Below, piece by piece: positions 40,925 to 50,658 of a DNA stretch of 64,000 bases. A model generated the notes under the pieces. That model was not told the DNA's origin, made no database searches, and saw nothing but the letters and a program-made list of their open reading frames with translations. Numbering within the stretch: the stretch's first letter is position 1; each line of letters begins with the position of its first letter. The stretch comes from Nitrosomonas sp. GTDB lineage: Bacteria; Pseudomonadota; Gammaproteobacteria; Burkholderiales; Nitrosomonadaceae. The stretch spans positions 1 through 64,000 of the forward strand of contig JAJSDU010000001.1 in NCBI GenBank assembly GCA_028577615.1. Reading direction: 5' to 3'. The position numbers and the translations under genes were made by a program.

Positions 40925-41179
40925 GATTACACCCTGTTTAATAATTGAGTGGTGCGCAATGGTTATAAAAAAACTTATGTAATTTTTTTTTCATTAATAA
41001 AATTCTCACGACTGTTTTTTTAAAGAGTGAAATTTTTTTAAATATTTGATATTGGTATTATAGTAAACCAACATGAAGGATTGTAAAAATAAGTTGTTAA
41101 GAAAGTGACTGAAAAATCAACTAAAAATACTGAGAGAAAGAAGACGATTTGCTTGATATGACCTGATAGTGAGGTAGCG

Positions 41180-42667
41180 TTAATGCGTGCTTTGTTTCTT
41201 TCTATTGATAAAAAGTTTGATTTTTGAGATTACATTTTGCTCCATGCCTTCTGCACGTCCGGTCATGAGCCACAAGACATACAAGCTGGCCACATAAGAA
41301 ATAGCACCTATCGTGATATCCATTAAAAGCCTAAGAACAATATAATCCAGGTTGTCCTGATGGCAAAATCTGACCATGAAAAACATAATGATTGACGCTA
41401 GAATGGGTCTCCATATCACACCAATAACGGATATATAGCTTACCGGCGTGGCGATTGTGAGCAAATAGATCATGAAGAATACAAAAATACCGGCAATGAT
41501 GGTTCTGCTGAGCGCAACTTCATAAATGCCATAAGTGTGTGCGGTAAACCATACAATAGGAACAAGTACTGCAAGCTGTATCCATGATTCGATTGTCGAC
41601 AGGTCACCTCTGTTTGACACGAGCAGCAACAGTTCCATCGAAGAAGAAAGGGCTGCTGCGACACCAAAAATTGCTAATATCTGTATTAAAGGAATAGCAT
41701 CTATCCATTTCTCGCCTAATACAAGCAGCACAAAATCATCCGAAATTGAAGATAGTCCGACGCCAGATGCGAGAATCAGGCTGCTCATGATACCGATTGT
41801 ATTCAAGATATATTTTTTATATTCTTCCGGGATATGCGCTATCTTTGCGAAATTTGGAAAAAAAGCGCGCCGCAAGGGCATCACTACTTCGCTTGACGGC
41901 ATTGTTCCAATCTCGGTGGACATATGATAAACACCCATGGCTTGAGTCTCCGATGTGCCGCCTATCACAAACTGATCGGTTTTCTGGTTTAAGAAATAAC
42001 CCAGCCTGGACAATAAGATCCATTGAGAGAATGACCAAATGTCTCGGATACGTGCCAGTGAAATACGCGGGCGGAATGAATGCATGCGGTAACTGATTAT
42101 GACATCGATGATGGCAGCTGCCAGCATTCCATATACCAGAGCCCAGTAATTCTTGTAAATGAATGCCAGACTGACTACACATAAGAAAGCAAATGCTTTT
42201 TTATATAAATGAAAATTAAATTCTCGAGTGAAGTTCAGATTTTTACGAAAATCAACAACCGCAATATTCTGAAACCCGGAAATAAAAGATTTAATCGCCA
42301 GTATATAAACAACATGAATTAATGCGGGTTCATCGAAATAACTCGCGGCATAAGGCGACACACCAACAAGTAATAATGCTATGAACAATCCTTGTAATAT
42401 TTGGACTGTCCATGCCGTGTCATAGTGTTCCCGTGTTGTTTCCTGTTTTTGAATTAATGCCAGATCAATAGCTGTCCAGGAGAGTACCTCTAGAAGTCCG
42501 AAAACGATGAGTGCTAATGCGACGATACCGAAGTCGGTCGGTGTTAACAATCTGGCTAGAATGATTGTGCTCAGTATCCCAAACATGCGCATCATCCATC
42601 GCATTGCTACCATCCATAGTGCACCGTTGATAAATTTATGGTTTTGAGATTTCGCGGTATCGCTCAC
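41180..42667 (-). CDS. Polysaccharide flippase/exporter of the Wzx (PST) family
   Basis: A 495-residue integral membrane protein with about 12-14 helices. The N-terminal pattern (GALWMVAMRWMMRMFGILST, then ARLLTPTDFGIVALALIV) is typical of the lipopolysaccharide-biosynthesis/oligosaccharide flippases of the MOP superfamily, where it flips lipid-linked repeat units or glycans. It is near two methyltransferases and an O-antigen ligase-like gene, so I infer a role in surface polysaccharide or EPS export. No glycosyltransferases are adjacent, which is unusual for a Wzx gene. Confidence 0.88.
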   Translation of the reverse strand: MSDTAKSQNHKFINGALWMVAMRWMMRMFGILSTIILARLLTPTDFGIVALALIVFGLLEVLSWTAIDLALIQKQETTREHYDTAWTVQILQGLFIALLLVGVSPYAASYFDEPALIHVVYILAIKSFISGFQNIAVVDFRKNLNFTREFNFHLYKKAFAFLCVVSLAFIYKNYWALVYGMLAAAIIDVIISYRMHSFRPRISLARIRDIWSFSQWILLSRLGYFLNQKTDQFVIGGTSETQAMGVYHMSTEIGTMPSSEVVMPLRRAFFPNFAKIAHIPEEYKKYILNTIGIMSSLILASGVGLSSISDDFVLLVLGEKWIDAIPLIQILAIFGVAAALSSSMELLLLVSNRGDLSTIESWIQLAVLVPIVWFTAHTYGIYEVALSRTIIAGIFVFFMIYLLTIATPVSYISVIGVIWRPILASIIMFFMVRFCHQDNLDYIVLRLLMDITIGAISYVASLYVLWLMTGRAEGMEQNVISKIKLFINRKKQSTH

Positions 42668-42941
42668 TTATTTTTCCAATTTTTCAGATACATTCATTTA
42701 AACGTTGCCACGCTACTCGGCATCAGATTGGAAGTAATAGCCTTATTGTGAAAAAGCTGCCTGTCCCATCATAAAGGCGGTAAGAAAAGTCAATATGGAG
42801 CTGAATCAAAGAAAGTATTACGTGACAATGGAAGTTGAAGTGTAAATATTGATCAGCTTGCGGATGATATGCAAATCTGCATAACGCGCAATTTTATTCA
42901 ACAGCTGATTGTGACATAAATGAAGGTTTATCAATGAAGGA

Positions 42942-43658
42942 TTAGCGATATTTTCTGGCGATAATTAGCGAATCTGGAGAGATTAAGTATGCTCCCGGAA
43001 GCTTTGAGAGCATCTCCAGGTATTTTGTAAAACCGGAATTCAGATATTTTGACTGTGCCAATGCGTTTCTGAAAATCCATGCGCCGATGCCATAGACTTT
43101 TATGATTTTGAAACCACTGTCATTAAGCATTTTTTTCAGCTTGATGTATGATAGGTCCAATTCATTTCCGCCACCAGTCAAGCGACCAAGCAGATATTGC
43201 AAACTCCACGGGTTACGGTGATTATTAATCAATAAGTAGCCCTCTTTTTTTAGCAATCTATTGAATTCGAATAATACATTAACACGCAACGCGTCCTGCG
43301 CATTGCCAAAAAAACGAAAAGCTGTGATCAAATCACATGGTTCTAGTGCCAGTGAATTTTGGGTGATATCAATATGGAAGAACTGCGTATCCGGGCATTT
43401 CGATTTTGCTTTTTCCAGCATACTTTCAGACACATCCACACCAAATGAGCGTGCTGACATAGGAGAGACAACTTTGGTAATACGGCCGGTACCGCAGGCA
43501 AAATCCAAATAAACGGGGGGAGAGTCGGGAAAAAGTGAAGGAACAACTGTTCTTAACAGGGCATCCTCTAATTTTGTCATATAAGCGCTAATCGCTTCCT
43601 CTTCAAGGTTTTTGTCATAGGAAGTACCACTCTGCTTATGACTCTCTCTATAATCCAT
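42942..43658 (-). CDS. Class I SAM-dependent methyltransferase
   Basis: A 238-residue Rossmann-fold methyltransferase. Motif I is VYLDFACGTGRITKVV (near 48-63), the acidic loop GVDVSESML follows, and motif IV is CDLITAFRFFGNAQ. The C-terminal part carries a DUF-like region with no recognised substrate motif. The domain resembles ubiquinone/sterol-type methyltransferases only in the core. Its position in the polysaccharide region suggests sugar or lipid methylation, but that is inference. Confidence 0.85.
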   Translation of the reverse strand: MDYRESHKQSGTSYDKNLEEEAISAYMTKLEDALLRTVVPSLFPDSPPVYLDFACGTGRITKVVSPMSARSFGVDVSESMLEKAKSKCPDTQFFHIDITQNSLALEPCDLITAFRFFGNAQDALRVNVLFEFNRLLKKEGYLLINNHRNPWSLQYLLGRLTGGGNELDLSYIKLKKMLNDSGFKIIKVYGIGAWIFRNALAQSKYLNSGFTKYLEMLSKLPGAYLISPDSLIIARKYR

Positions 43659-44184
43659 GGTTTAATGAATATTATCAGTTAGTTGTTATCTATTTATCAA
43701 TAAACATCGGCAGAATCCATTATCGACAAATAAAAAAATTTTTGAAAAATATGATCTGTGAGATATTTGCATATCTGTTATGTTATGTATTCAAGAAATC
43801 AGTTTATGAATCGATAATTATCAGTTCATGGCGCACTTATAAGCCTGAAGCAAATTTTGCATGCATAATCCGACGATAGTGACAGTAAATTGAACTGATC
43901 AGCTCGCAATGCTGAGCCAAGCGGGAATGCTCGATTGCCCAATCTTCAAAATCGATCATAACCCTGTTCAAAGCAGCTTTCCAGTTTTTTTATCGGTATT
44001 GTTCAATTTTCCGACGTTTTCTGTATGACGAAGAAAATGGTTTTGAGTAACATTTTAAATAATGCTGTTAAGTGATTTGTCAGCGCTGGCATGGGAAAGG
44101 GCGTGCTATACTTTACCATCGGCGCAGTTGTTTAGTTGTCCATACAAAATAACTAATAACCAATTTTGAACGTGTCTGGTATTC
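43659..44184. other. 526-bp AT-rich gap between divergent methyltransferase genes, with a possible gene remnant
   Basis: No full gene is visible. On the minus strand a 40-codon frame at 43837-43959 has protein-like composition (MIDFEDWAIEHSRLAQHCEL onward). A second open stretch in another frame ends beside an A7 run just upstream, so a frameshifted remnant of a small gene is possible. I cannot identify it. The rest likely holds divergent promoters. Confidence 0.35.
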
Positions 44185-44961
44185 ATGAAAAATATTTTGG
44201 AGCATGTCGTCAAACGAGTTTTTCGTTTTACATATGGTCGCGATCCAACAGGAGATGGTCCTCGGATCAGGAAAAAATTTTCGTACTTTACACCGGAAGA
44301 TTATTATCAGGCCGCCGTTGTTGCTTGTCTTAAGAAAGATGACAAATGGCTCGACATTGGTTGTGGCCGGGATATTTTTCCAAGCAATTCCAGATTGACA
44401 AAAGTGCTGACGTCCAGAGCCAGGGAAACAGTAGGCGTTGATCCCAGCCCCAATGTTCTGGAAAACAAATTTCTGGATCGGGCATATCTGGGTTATGCGG
44501 ATAGCGTTAAAGAAGAAAATTATTACGATTTAGTGACTTTACGTATGGTCGCCGAGCATGTGGCGGATCCTGCAGAGCTGATTGATCAGATCGATAGAGT
44601 ATCGGCGAATGGGGCGCATGTAATTGTTTATACAATATACAAATGGTCGCCCGTATCCATACTCACCAAATTGACTCCTTTCTGGGCACATCATGCCCCC
44701 AAGCGTTTTTTCTGGAATACGGAAGAGCGCGATACTTTCCCTGTTGAATACAAGATGAACACTAAATCAGATCTGGACAGGCTCTTTTTCCGCAAGAATT
44801 TTGAAAACACATGTTTTCTGTATTTGGATGATTGCCGTACGCTGGCAAAATATAATGTCACTTTACATATGGAGCTTGTTTTCCGGAGGTTCCTGAATTT
44901 CTTTAAATTACATTATCCTGAGCTGTGCATACTGTCAATTTATAGAAAAAAGAATAGCTGA
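44185..44961 (+). CDS. Class I SAM-dependent methyltransferase
   Basis: A 258-residue protein. Motif I is KWLDIGCGRDIFP (near 54-66), motif II ETVGVDPSPNVL, and motif IV YYDLVTLRMVAEHVADP. After the SAM fold a conserved-looking C-terminal part (PKRFFWNTEERDTFPVEY) resembles methyltransferases found in capsule and EPS clusters. It is not closely similar to the other methyltransferase at 42942. The substrate is unknown. It is followed by a 360-bp gap and the O-glycosylation ligase. Confidence 0.85.
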   Translation: MKNILEHVVKRVFRFTYGRDPTGDGPRIRKKFSYFTPEDYYQAAVVACLKKDDKWLDIGCGRDIFPSNSRLTKVLTSRARETVGVDPSPNVLENKFLDRAYLGYADSVKEENYYDLVTLRMVAEHVADPAELIDQIDRVSANGAHVIVYTIYKWSPVSILTKLTPFWAHHAPKRFFWNTEERDTFPVEYKMNTKSDLDRLFFRKNFENTCFLYLDDCRTLAKYNVTLHMELVFRRFLNFFKLHYPELCILSIYRKKNS

Positions 44962-45321
44962 TGAATTCCGTAGTGTGAATGGGTTGCGTGATAATGGTCG
45001 CTGCTGCAAGAATCTTTTTTTGAGATTATGTTGTGCTGTTTTGTATATCAATCTGTCTGTTCTTTGACGTTTAGTAGCAGTCTCCTGCCAAAACATGTTA
45101 AATCATACGGAAGCAAAACTGATTCTTTATGGGGTAAATCATCATTTGAAAAGACTTCAAAACCGGAAGGATTAACATTTTTCATTCATTTTTAAAATGA
45201 ACTGATATTTCGTTAATGGAAATACTGCGAAAAACTACTGTACGCCATAATTGAAAAATCCAACAATATCGCGCAAGTTTTTGCTTTGCCCTAATAAGCA
45301 GTTGATTCTTAGAGGTGCTGC
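44962..45321. other. Gap before the O-glycosylation ligase gene
   Basis: 360 bp, AT-rich, with no credible ORF and no recognised RNA. It probably carries the promoter of the ligase gene. An AGAGGTG ribosome site precedes the TTG start at 45322. Confidence 0.4.
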
Positions 45322-46584
45322 TTGAGGGATCTGCTCGTTTTTCTGATTGTTTTTGGGATAGTCCCTTATATCTTTAAAAGGCCACATTTTGGCGTTTATC
45401 TCTGGTCGTGGATTGGTTATATGAATCCGCACAAATTAGGCTGGGGATTCGCTTTCAATTTTCCTTTCGCGCTGGTGGCAGGCCTTGTTACCCTGGTTTC
45501 CTGCCTTATCTCATCAAAGAAACTTAAATTTTTCTGGTCGCCTGCTATCGGTTGGTTAATCGCATTCAATATCTGGATGCTGATTTCAACCATTGTGGCG
45601 ATGTATCCGGAAGATGCCTGGTCGCAATGGGAAAAAATTTTTAAAATTCAGCTGATGACCTTTGTAACTCTTTGGGCTTTAACCGACAGGGAAAAGATAC
45701 ATATTTTCGTTTGGATAATTTTCATTTCGATTGGTTTTTTTGGGTTTAAAGGCGGAATTTTCACACTATTCACCGGTGGCGGGTATCATGTTCTGGGACC
45801 CAGGGGCGGATTTATTGCCGGGAATACGGAGATTGGTCTGGCGCTTGTTATGGTTATGCCGCTGGCGTGGTATCTTTACTTACATTCCCACAATATATGG
45901 GTTCGGTATGGCCTGTTATTATCGATGGCGTTAATTTCCATAGGTATTCTTGGAACGCAGTCGCGCGGTGCATTTTTGGCAATCATAGCGGTATCATTTT
46001 TCTTATGGCTGAAAAGCAGTCGCAAGGGTATTATCTTTCTGGCTTTGATACTGCTATCACCGTTTTTTTATATGTTTATGCCGCAATCGTGGCATGACCG
46101 AATGGCAACTATCGGCACATACAAAGAAGACGAATCAGCCATGGCGCGTTTAAAGTCATGGGAGTTTGGTTATAAGATGGCGCTGGATCGACCGTTGACC
46201 GGTGGTGGTTTTGAGAGTCATACAGTTGAAAACTACATACGCTACGTTCCGCATCAGGTTGAATCGGGTGAAGCGACATTTCATGATTATCACAGCATTT
46301 ATTTCGAAGTATTGGCGGAACATGGGTTTGTTGGTCTATTTATCTTTTTGATGCTGTTTTTACAATACTGGCGAACAGCTAATAAAATAATCAAAGTCAC
46401 TAAAAATTCAAAACAGAATAAATGGGCGCTTGATCTGGCGGCCATGTTGCAGGTTTCATTCGTCGGATACGTGGTTGGAGGCGCTTTTCTTGGGTTGGCT
46501 TATTTTGATCTTTTTTATCACTATCTTGTCATCCTGATTCTGGTTCTGAAGCTTCTGGAAGAATCAACAGAGAAACAGGAATAA
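45322..46584 (+). CDS. Putative O-glycosylation ligase, exosortase A system-associated (Wzy/O-antigen ligase family)
   Basis: A 420-residue polytopic membrane protein with about 10-11 helices. The N-terminal signature YLWSWIGYMNPHKLGWGFAF (near 27-46) is characteristic of the O-ligases that accompany exosortase A. The central periplasmic loop has GTQSRGAFLA and then RPLTGGGFES with HDYHSIYFEVLAEHG, containing the essential His of WaaL/Wzy enzymes. The start is TTG with AGAGGTG upstream. It would join or transfer a lipid-linked glycan to a protein or polysaccharide. No exosortase gene is nearby, so the EPS system is dispersed in this genome. Confidence 0.88.
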   Translation: MRDLLVFLIVFGIVPYIFKRPHFGVYLWSWIGYMNPHKLGWGFAFNFPFALVAGLVTLVSCLISSKKLKFFWSPAIGWLIAFNIWMLISTIVAMYPEDAWSQWEKIFKIQLMTFVTLWALTDREKIHIFVWIIFISIGFFGFKGGIFTLFTGGGYHVLGPRGGFIAGNTEIGLALVMVMPLAWYLYLHSHNIWVRYGLLLSMALISIGILGTQSRGAFLAIIAVSFFLWLKSSRKGIIFLALILLSPFFYMFMPQSWHDRMATIGTYKEDESAMARLKSWEFGYKMALDRPLTGGGFESHTVENYIRYVPHQVESGEATFHDYHSIYFEVLAEHGFVGLFIFLMLFLQYWRTANKIIKVTKNSKQNKWALDLAAMLQVSFVGYVVGGAFLGLAYFDLFYHYLVILILVLKLLEESTEKQE

Positions 46585-46733
46585 TCATTTTTATTCGGTA
46601 ATATCACGGCTGGACTGGTATTTAATACATTACATGAGACTTTTGCAAAAGCCCTGCACATATTAGCCAAGATTTTTCCTGTCTGGCTTTTGATTATGAT
46701 TTATAAAATCAAATTAATTTAGATAAATCAGCT

Positions 46734-47651
46734 ATGATTCTTTCTCAAAATTATTTAAAAATAATCGTTCTGATTATTTTGTCAGCTTTCCCGGGATTGT
46801 CTCAGGCCAGTCCCGTCGCCTGTTGCACCAGCAACATGGGGCAGTTCTGCATGGAGTTGTTTGAGCGGCAGGCGCCTGGAACGGTCGCCAATTTTATCCG
46901 TTATGTCAATAGCGGCGCGTATGCGCAAGGCATTTTTCATCGCAGCATGCCCGGCTTCGTGATTCAGGGCGGCGGATTTAAAGTGACCGGCAGCGATACC
47001 GGTGCAAAAGTTTCGGCGGTAGATGTGTTCGATCCAATCAAAAATGAATTTGGTATTTCCAATACGCGGGGTACCGTGGCGATGGCCAAGGTGGGGGGTG
47101 ATCCGGATAGCGCAACCAGTCAGTGGTTTGTCAGCCTTGCAGATAATTCAGTAAATCTTGATAACCAGAATGGCGGATTTACGGTGTTTGCGAAAATTCT
47201 TTATAATGGCATGGCAATATTCGATGCCATTGCAGCGCTTCAGAGAGTTAATTTTGGCGGCGCATTGTCCACTACGCCGACGATTAATTTTGATGTTACG
47301 CAGCCCCCCCAGGTTGATAATTTTGTCGTCATCAGCAGTGTTGATTTGCATGATGTGACCGGTGTTTTTGACGGTAGTACGGCTGGCTTCGCCGTCGATG
47401 CCGGCAATAACCATTATTTTGATGTCCGGTTGCAGCTTGTTGCATCTGAATCCGGCATCGTGTTCGAACTTGATCCAGGCAGTATTGTGCAGCTAACCAC
47501 AGAGCCCGGAAACAGAGCGACTTTTTCTGCCGGGAATGGCACGTTGTTGATTCCGTCTGTCATGATCGATGAGACAACAATCGTGAAGAATGTTGTTTTA
47601 GCGTTGACCGATCCAGTCAGTTTTCAGTTTACTCTGGTAGGTTTTGAATAA
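46734..47651 (+). CDS. Secreted cyclophilin-type peptidylprolyl isomerase with C-terminal extension
   Basis: A 305-residue protein. Residues 1-26 form a signal peptide (cleavage near SQA). A cyclophilin domain follows (about 28-205): FHRSMPGFVIQGGGF is the catalytic Arg region, then NTRGTVAMAKVGGDPDSATSQWFV and GFTVFAKIL. The C-terminal 100 residues (about 206-305) form a beta-rich segment not part of the isomerase fold, which I do not recognise. CCTSNMGQFC near 29-38 has three cysteines that could form a disulfide. The enzyme would assist folding of periplasmic or surface proteins. Confidence 0.9.
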   Translation: MILSQNYLKIIVLIILSAFPGLSQASPVACCTSNMGQFCMELFERQAPGTVANFIRYVNSGAYAQGIFHRSMPGFVIQGGGFKVTGSDTGAKVSAVDVFDPIKNEFGISNTRGTVAMAKVGGDPDSATSQWFVSLADNSVNLDNQNGGFTVFAKILYNGMAIFDAIAALQRVNFGGALSTTPTINFDVTQPPQVDNFVVISSVDLHDVTGVFDGSTAGFAVDAGNNHYFDVRLQLVASESGIVFELDPGSIVQLTTEPGNRATFSAGNGTLLIPSVMIDETTIVKNVVLALTDPVSFQFTLVGFE

Positions 47652-47693
47652 GGGCTGTTTGTAAAACTGTTTCAAGTCAGTTGTTATTCAGTG

Positions 47694-48815
47694 TTATCGT
47701 TCCACTGTGCTGTGTAACTGCATTATTTTCAATAGATGTTCACGGTCAATCCAGCCCACGATATTGTCTTCATCGGCAACAGGCACCTGATTAATGTTAT
47801 GTTCGCGCATGATTTTCAAAACCTCGAGGATGCTGTTTGATGGTTTTGCCGTATGAAGGCGGTCAACCGGCGTCATTTTCATGCGTACCGGTGTTTCAGG
47901 CCATTGTTCGCGCGGACATTTGATAACATCATTGAGTGTGATCAGACCAATCGGTTGATTATCTTCAACGACCAACGCCGAGCGCTGGCCGGTGAACAGC
48001 ATTTGTTCGTCTATCCATTGTACGATCGGCGTATTGGCGGTCACCATGGGTACCGCTTTTTTCATGACATCGCCTACCTTAACATGCGCCGCCAGACGTT
48101 CGGTAAAATAGGCGCGCCGGCTGCCTTCGGCTGCGGCGAACAGAAACCAGCCTATCGCAATAAGCCATAGTCCATTAATCAGCATGCCGGGCAGCAGTCC
48201 GATCAGCGCACCTGAAAACATCAGACCGAACGCAACAATCTTCCCGCCCAGCACGGCCCAGCGGGTTCCCTTGTCCGCATTTCCGGTTAACCGCCAGATC
48301 AACGCACGAAAAACACGACCACCGTCGAGCGGATATCCGGGTACCAAATTGAATATCGCCAGAACGAAATTTATCGTGGCAAGCCAGTTGAATGCTTCAG
48401 TCACAGTAGCGCTGTAAGACGATGACCAGACGGATAGGACATAAAACAATGCGGCCAGCGCAAAGCTGACCAGCGGCCCGGCAATGGCAATATAAAACTC
48501 GGTTGCCGCGGTATCAGCGTCTTTTTCCGCCTGCGCAATGCCGCCAAAGATGAACAATGTGATTGCGCGAACCTGAACACCGCGAGCTATTGCGACCAGA
48601 CTGTGTCCGAGTTCGTGCAGGACTATGCTGACAAAGTACATCAGCGTAGTCAGCACGGCTGTTAATACAACGGTGCTTATCTGCCACTCGGCATGCGTTT
48701 CTCTGAAGAAACCCGCCAGTGCGCTGCTGAGCAGGAAAAAAACGATAAACCATGTGTAATGAACGCCGATTCGGATACCCGCTATCGAGCCGATGCGCCA
48801 TGATGATTCCAGCAT
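47694..48815 (-). CDS. Site-2 protease family zinc metalloprotease (M50) with CBS domains
   Basis: A 373-residue membrane protein. The zinc motif HELGH is His67-Glu68-His71 within a membrane helix, and the second metal motif is LVPGYPLDGGRV (near 156-167). Four to six helices span residues 1-220. Two CBS domains follow (about 235-370), likely sensing adenine nucleotides. This is the SpoIVFB/Rv2869-like group III architecture. The substrate (a membrane anti-sigma factor or other) is not apparent, and no sigma or anti-sigma pair is adjacent. Confidence 0.93.
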   Translation of the reverse strand: MLESSWRIGSIAGIRIGVHYTWFIVFFLLSSALAGFFRETHAEWQISTVVLTAVLTTLMYFVSIVLHELGHSLVAIARGVQVRAITLFIFGGIAQAEKDADTAATEFYIAIAGPLVSFALAALFYVLSVWSSSYSATVTEAFNWLATINFVLAIFNLVPGYPLDGGRVFRALIWRLTGNADKGTRWAVLGGKIVAFGLMFSGALIGLLPGMLINGLWLIAIGWFLFAAAEGSRRAYFTERLAAHVKVGDVMKKAVPMVTANTPIVQWIDEQMLFTGQRSALVVEDNQPIGLITLNDVIKCPREQWPETPVRMKMTPVDRLHTAKPSNSILEVLKIMREHNINQVPVADEDNIVGWIDREHLLKIMQLHSTVER

Positions 48816-49008
48816 TTAAAGCTCCTTCCGACAGAAATAGGTCATGGGAACAATGATACGCGGTATTCTGGTGCAGAAAAGATTTCTGTTGGTTTTTTCA
48901 ACTGAACTTGAAAGAAGATTGTATTACAATGTGTTATGTGATGAGTTGATTTTGGCGGAAGTGTATCTGCGAGCATCGAATTTTCCGCTTCTTGATTAAC
49001 GGGGTGGC

Positions 49009-50658
49009 ATGACTATCATCGACAGAATGAAATCTCCGCAGAGCACGGTATTCACATTGGGACAGGATGCTGACGTTGAGCTGCTGTTTGAATTATTGCG
49101 CCGGCAATATCCTGTGCACGAGGTTTCTGCCGCACAGCTGAAGAGGCATTACCTGGATTCTTTTGATTGGCGGTTATACCGGAATAATCGGGTATGCGGG
49201 TGGGACATGCCGGATGGGGGCGAACGTAAACAAAACGCGGGTGTATTTTTTGTCCAAGACAGGAAAACCGGTGACAATGTCTGCGAATGTTCGATCGACC
49301 GGATTCCCCGATTCTCGAGAGACATTGTGCATCGGATATGCCGCAGGATTCTGGACGACTTGCTTGATGTCAGAGCGTTAATGCCAGTGGTGGCGGTTGC
49401 TGTCAGGAGCAGACAATTCAACATCCTGAACAAGGAAAACAAAACGGTGGCGGTAGTTCGCATGGAAAGCCATGCGCTGGCTGGAGGCATGGATAAAGCA
49501 TTTCATACCGGACGATTGATTGTTTCACCTGTCAAGGGTTATCGAAAAATATTCATGCAGCTCAGGCGTTATATTTCCGGACAGTTGCGGTTGCCTTACG
49601 AACAAATTGCGCTACTGGACGAGATTCTTGCCGCGATTGGCAAGGCGCCTGATTCTTCTGTCTATGCGAGTGTCTGCAGGCTTGATGATTCGCTCAATAC
49701 ATGGGAGGCGGCTCGGATATTGTTGCGGCATTTATTCAGGGTAATACGGACCAACGAATCTGGTCTGCGCGATGCGGTTGATACGGAATTTTTGCACGAC
49801 TACCGGGTGGCGGTCAGACGCACCCGGTCATTATTGAGTCAGATCAAATATATTTTTCCTGCCCGGCGACTGGCATATTTTAAACGTGAATTTTACTGGT
49901 TGGGTCAGATAACCGGTCCCGTGCGCGATCTTGATGTTTATTTGCTCACATTTGACGCGTACAGGCAGGCATTGCCTAGAGCAATGCAGGAGCATATTAC
50001 GCCCTTCCATGTGTTTCTTGAACGTCACCGGAAGATTGAACATGCCAGGCTTTGCCGCAAGCTTGAGTCAAAGCGTTATCAACAGCTGATCAAGGAATGG
50101 CGTGAAATGCTGGATAGCGAGAATGTCCAGTCGTGCGTCATCTGGCCGCAGTCAGTTGCGCCGCTGGAAACGATAAATGCCAATAAGCCGATTAGGCAGG
50201 TTGCCGGCAAACGCATAACGAAGCTATATAAACGGATACTTCAGGAGGGAAATTCGATTACACCGGAATCGCGGGACGAAGAGTTACACGAGTTGCGCAA
50301 AACCTGTAAAAAGTTCCGTTATCTGGTCGAATTTTTCCATGATTTTTATCCTGAAAATGTCGTCAGAGATCTGTTGAAAACACTTAAGCAGCTTCAGGAT
50401 CACCTGGGCGAGTTTCAGGATTTGTACGTACAAACGATACAGTTGTGCGGCTTTGCGGAGCAGATGCAACAGGAAGAACTGGCTGATGCGAAAACAATCA
50501 TGGCGATGGGGGTTCTTGTGGAAAAACTGAATGCGCGTAAAGCAGTGGTTCGAGCTGAATTTGAACATTGTTTCAGCACCTTCGCGCAACCGGATAACAG
50601 GGTTGCATTCATGAATACATTTAGCCTTCAACATCAATCCCGGGACAGAACAGTATGA
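49009..50658 (+). CDS. CHAD domain protein with degenerate CYTH-like N-terminus
   Basis: A 549-residue soluble protein. The C-terminal half is a CHAD domain: two helical repeats with conserved His and Arg/Lys (HDYRVAVRRTRSLL near 263-276; ELHELRKTCKKFRYLVEF near 425-442), which bind polyphosphate. The N-terminus has YLDSFDWRLYRNNRV, reminiscent of CYTH enzymes, but the ExExK start motif is missing, so it is probably catalytically dead. The stop overlaps the start of the following ParA-like gene by 4 nt (ATGA), indicating a coupled pair. CHAD proteins are known to localise to polyphosphate granules. No ppk or ppx gene is in the window. Confidence 0.93.
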   Translation: MTIIDRMKSPQSTVFTLGQDADVELLFELLRRQYPVHEVSAAQLKRHYLDSFDWRLYRNNRVCGWDMPDGGERKQNAGVFFVQDRKTGDNVCECSIDRIPRFSRDIVHRICRRILDDLLDVRALMPVVAVAVRSRQFNILNKENKTVAVVRMESHALAGGMDKAFHTGRLIVSPVKGYRKIFMQLRRYISGQLRLPYEQIALLDEILAAIGKAPDSSVYASVCRLDDSLNTWEAARILLRHLFRVIRTNESGLRDAVDTEFLHDYRVAVRRTRSLLSQIKYIFPARRLAYFKREFYWLGQITGPVRDLDVYLLTFDAYRQALPRAMQEHITPFHVFLERHRKIEHARLCRKLESKRYQQLIKEWREMLDSENVQSCVIWPQSVAPLETINANKPIRQVAGKRITKLYKRILQEGNSITPESRDEELHELRKTCKKFRYLVEFFHDFYPENVVRDLLKTLKQLQDHLGEFQDLYVQTIQLCGFAEQMQQEELADAKTIMAMGVLVEKLNARKAVVRAEFEHCFSTFAQPDNRVAFMNTFSLQHQSRDRTV

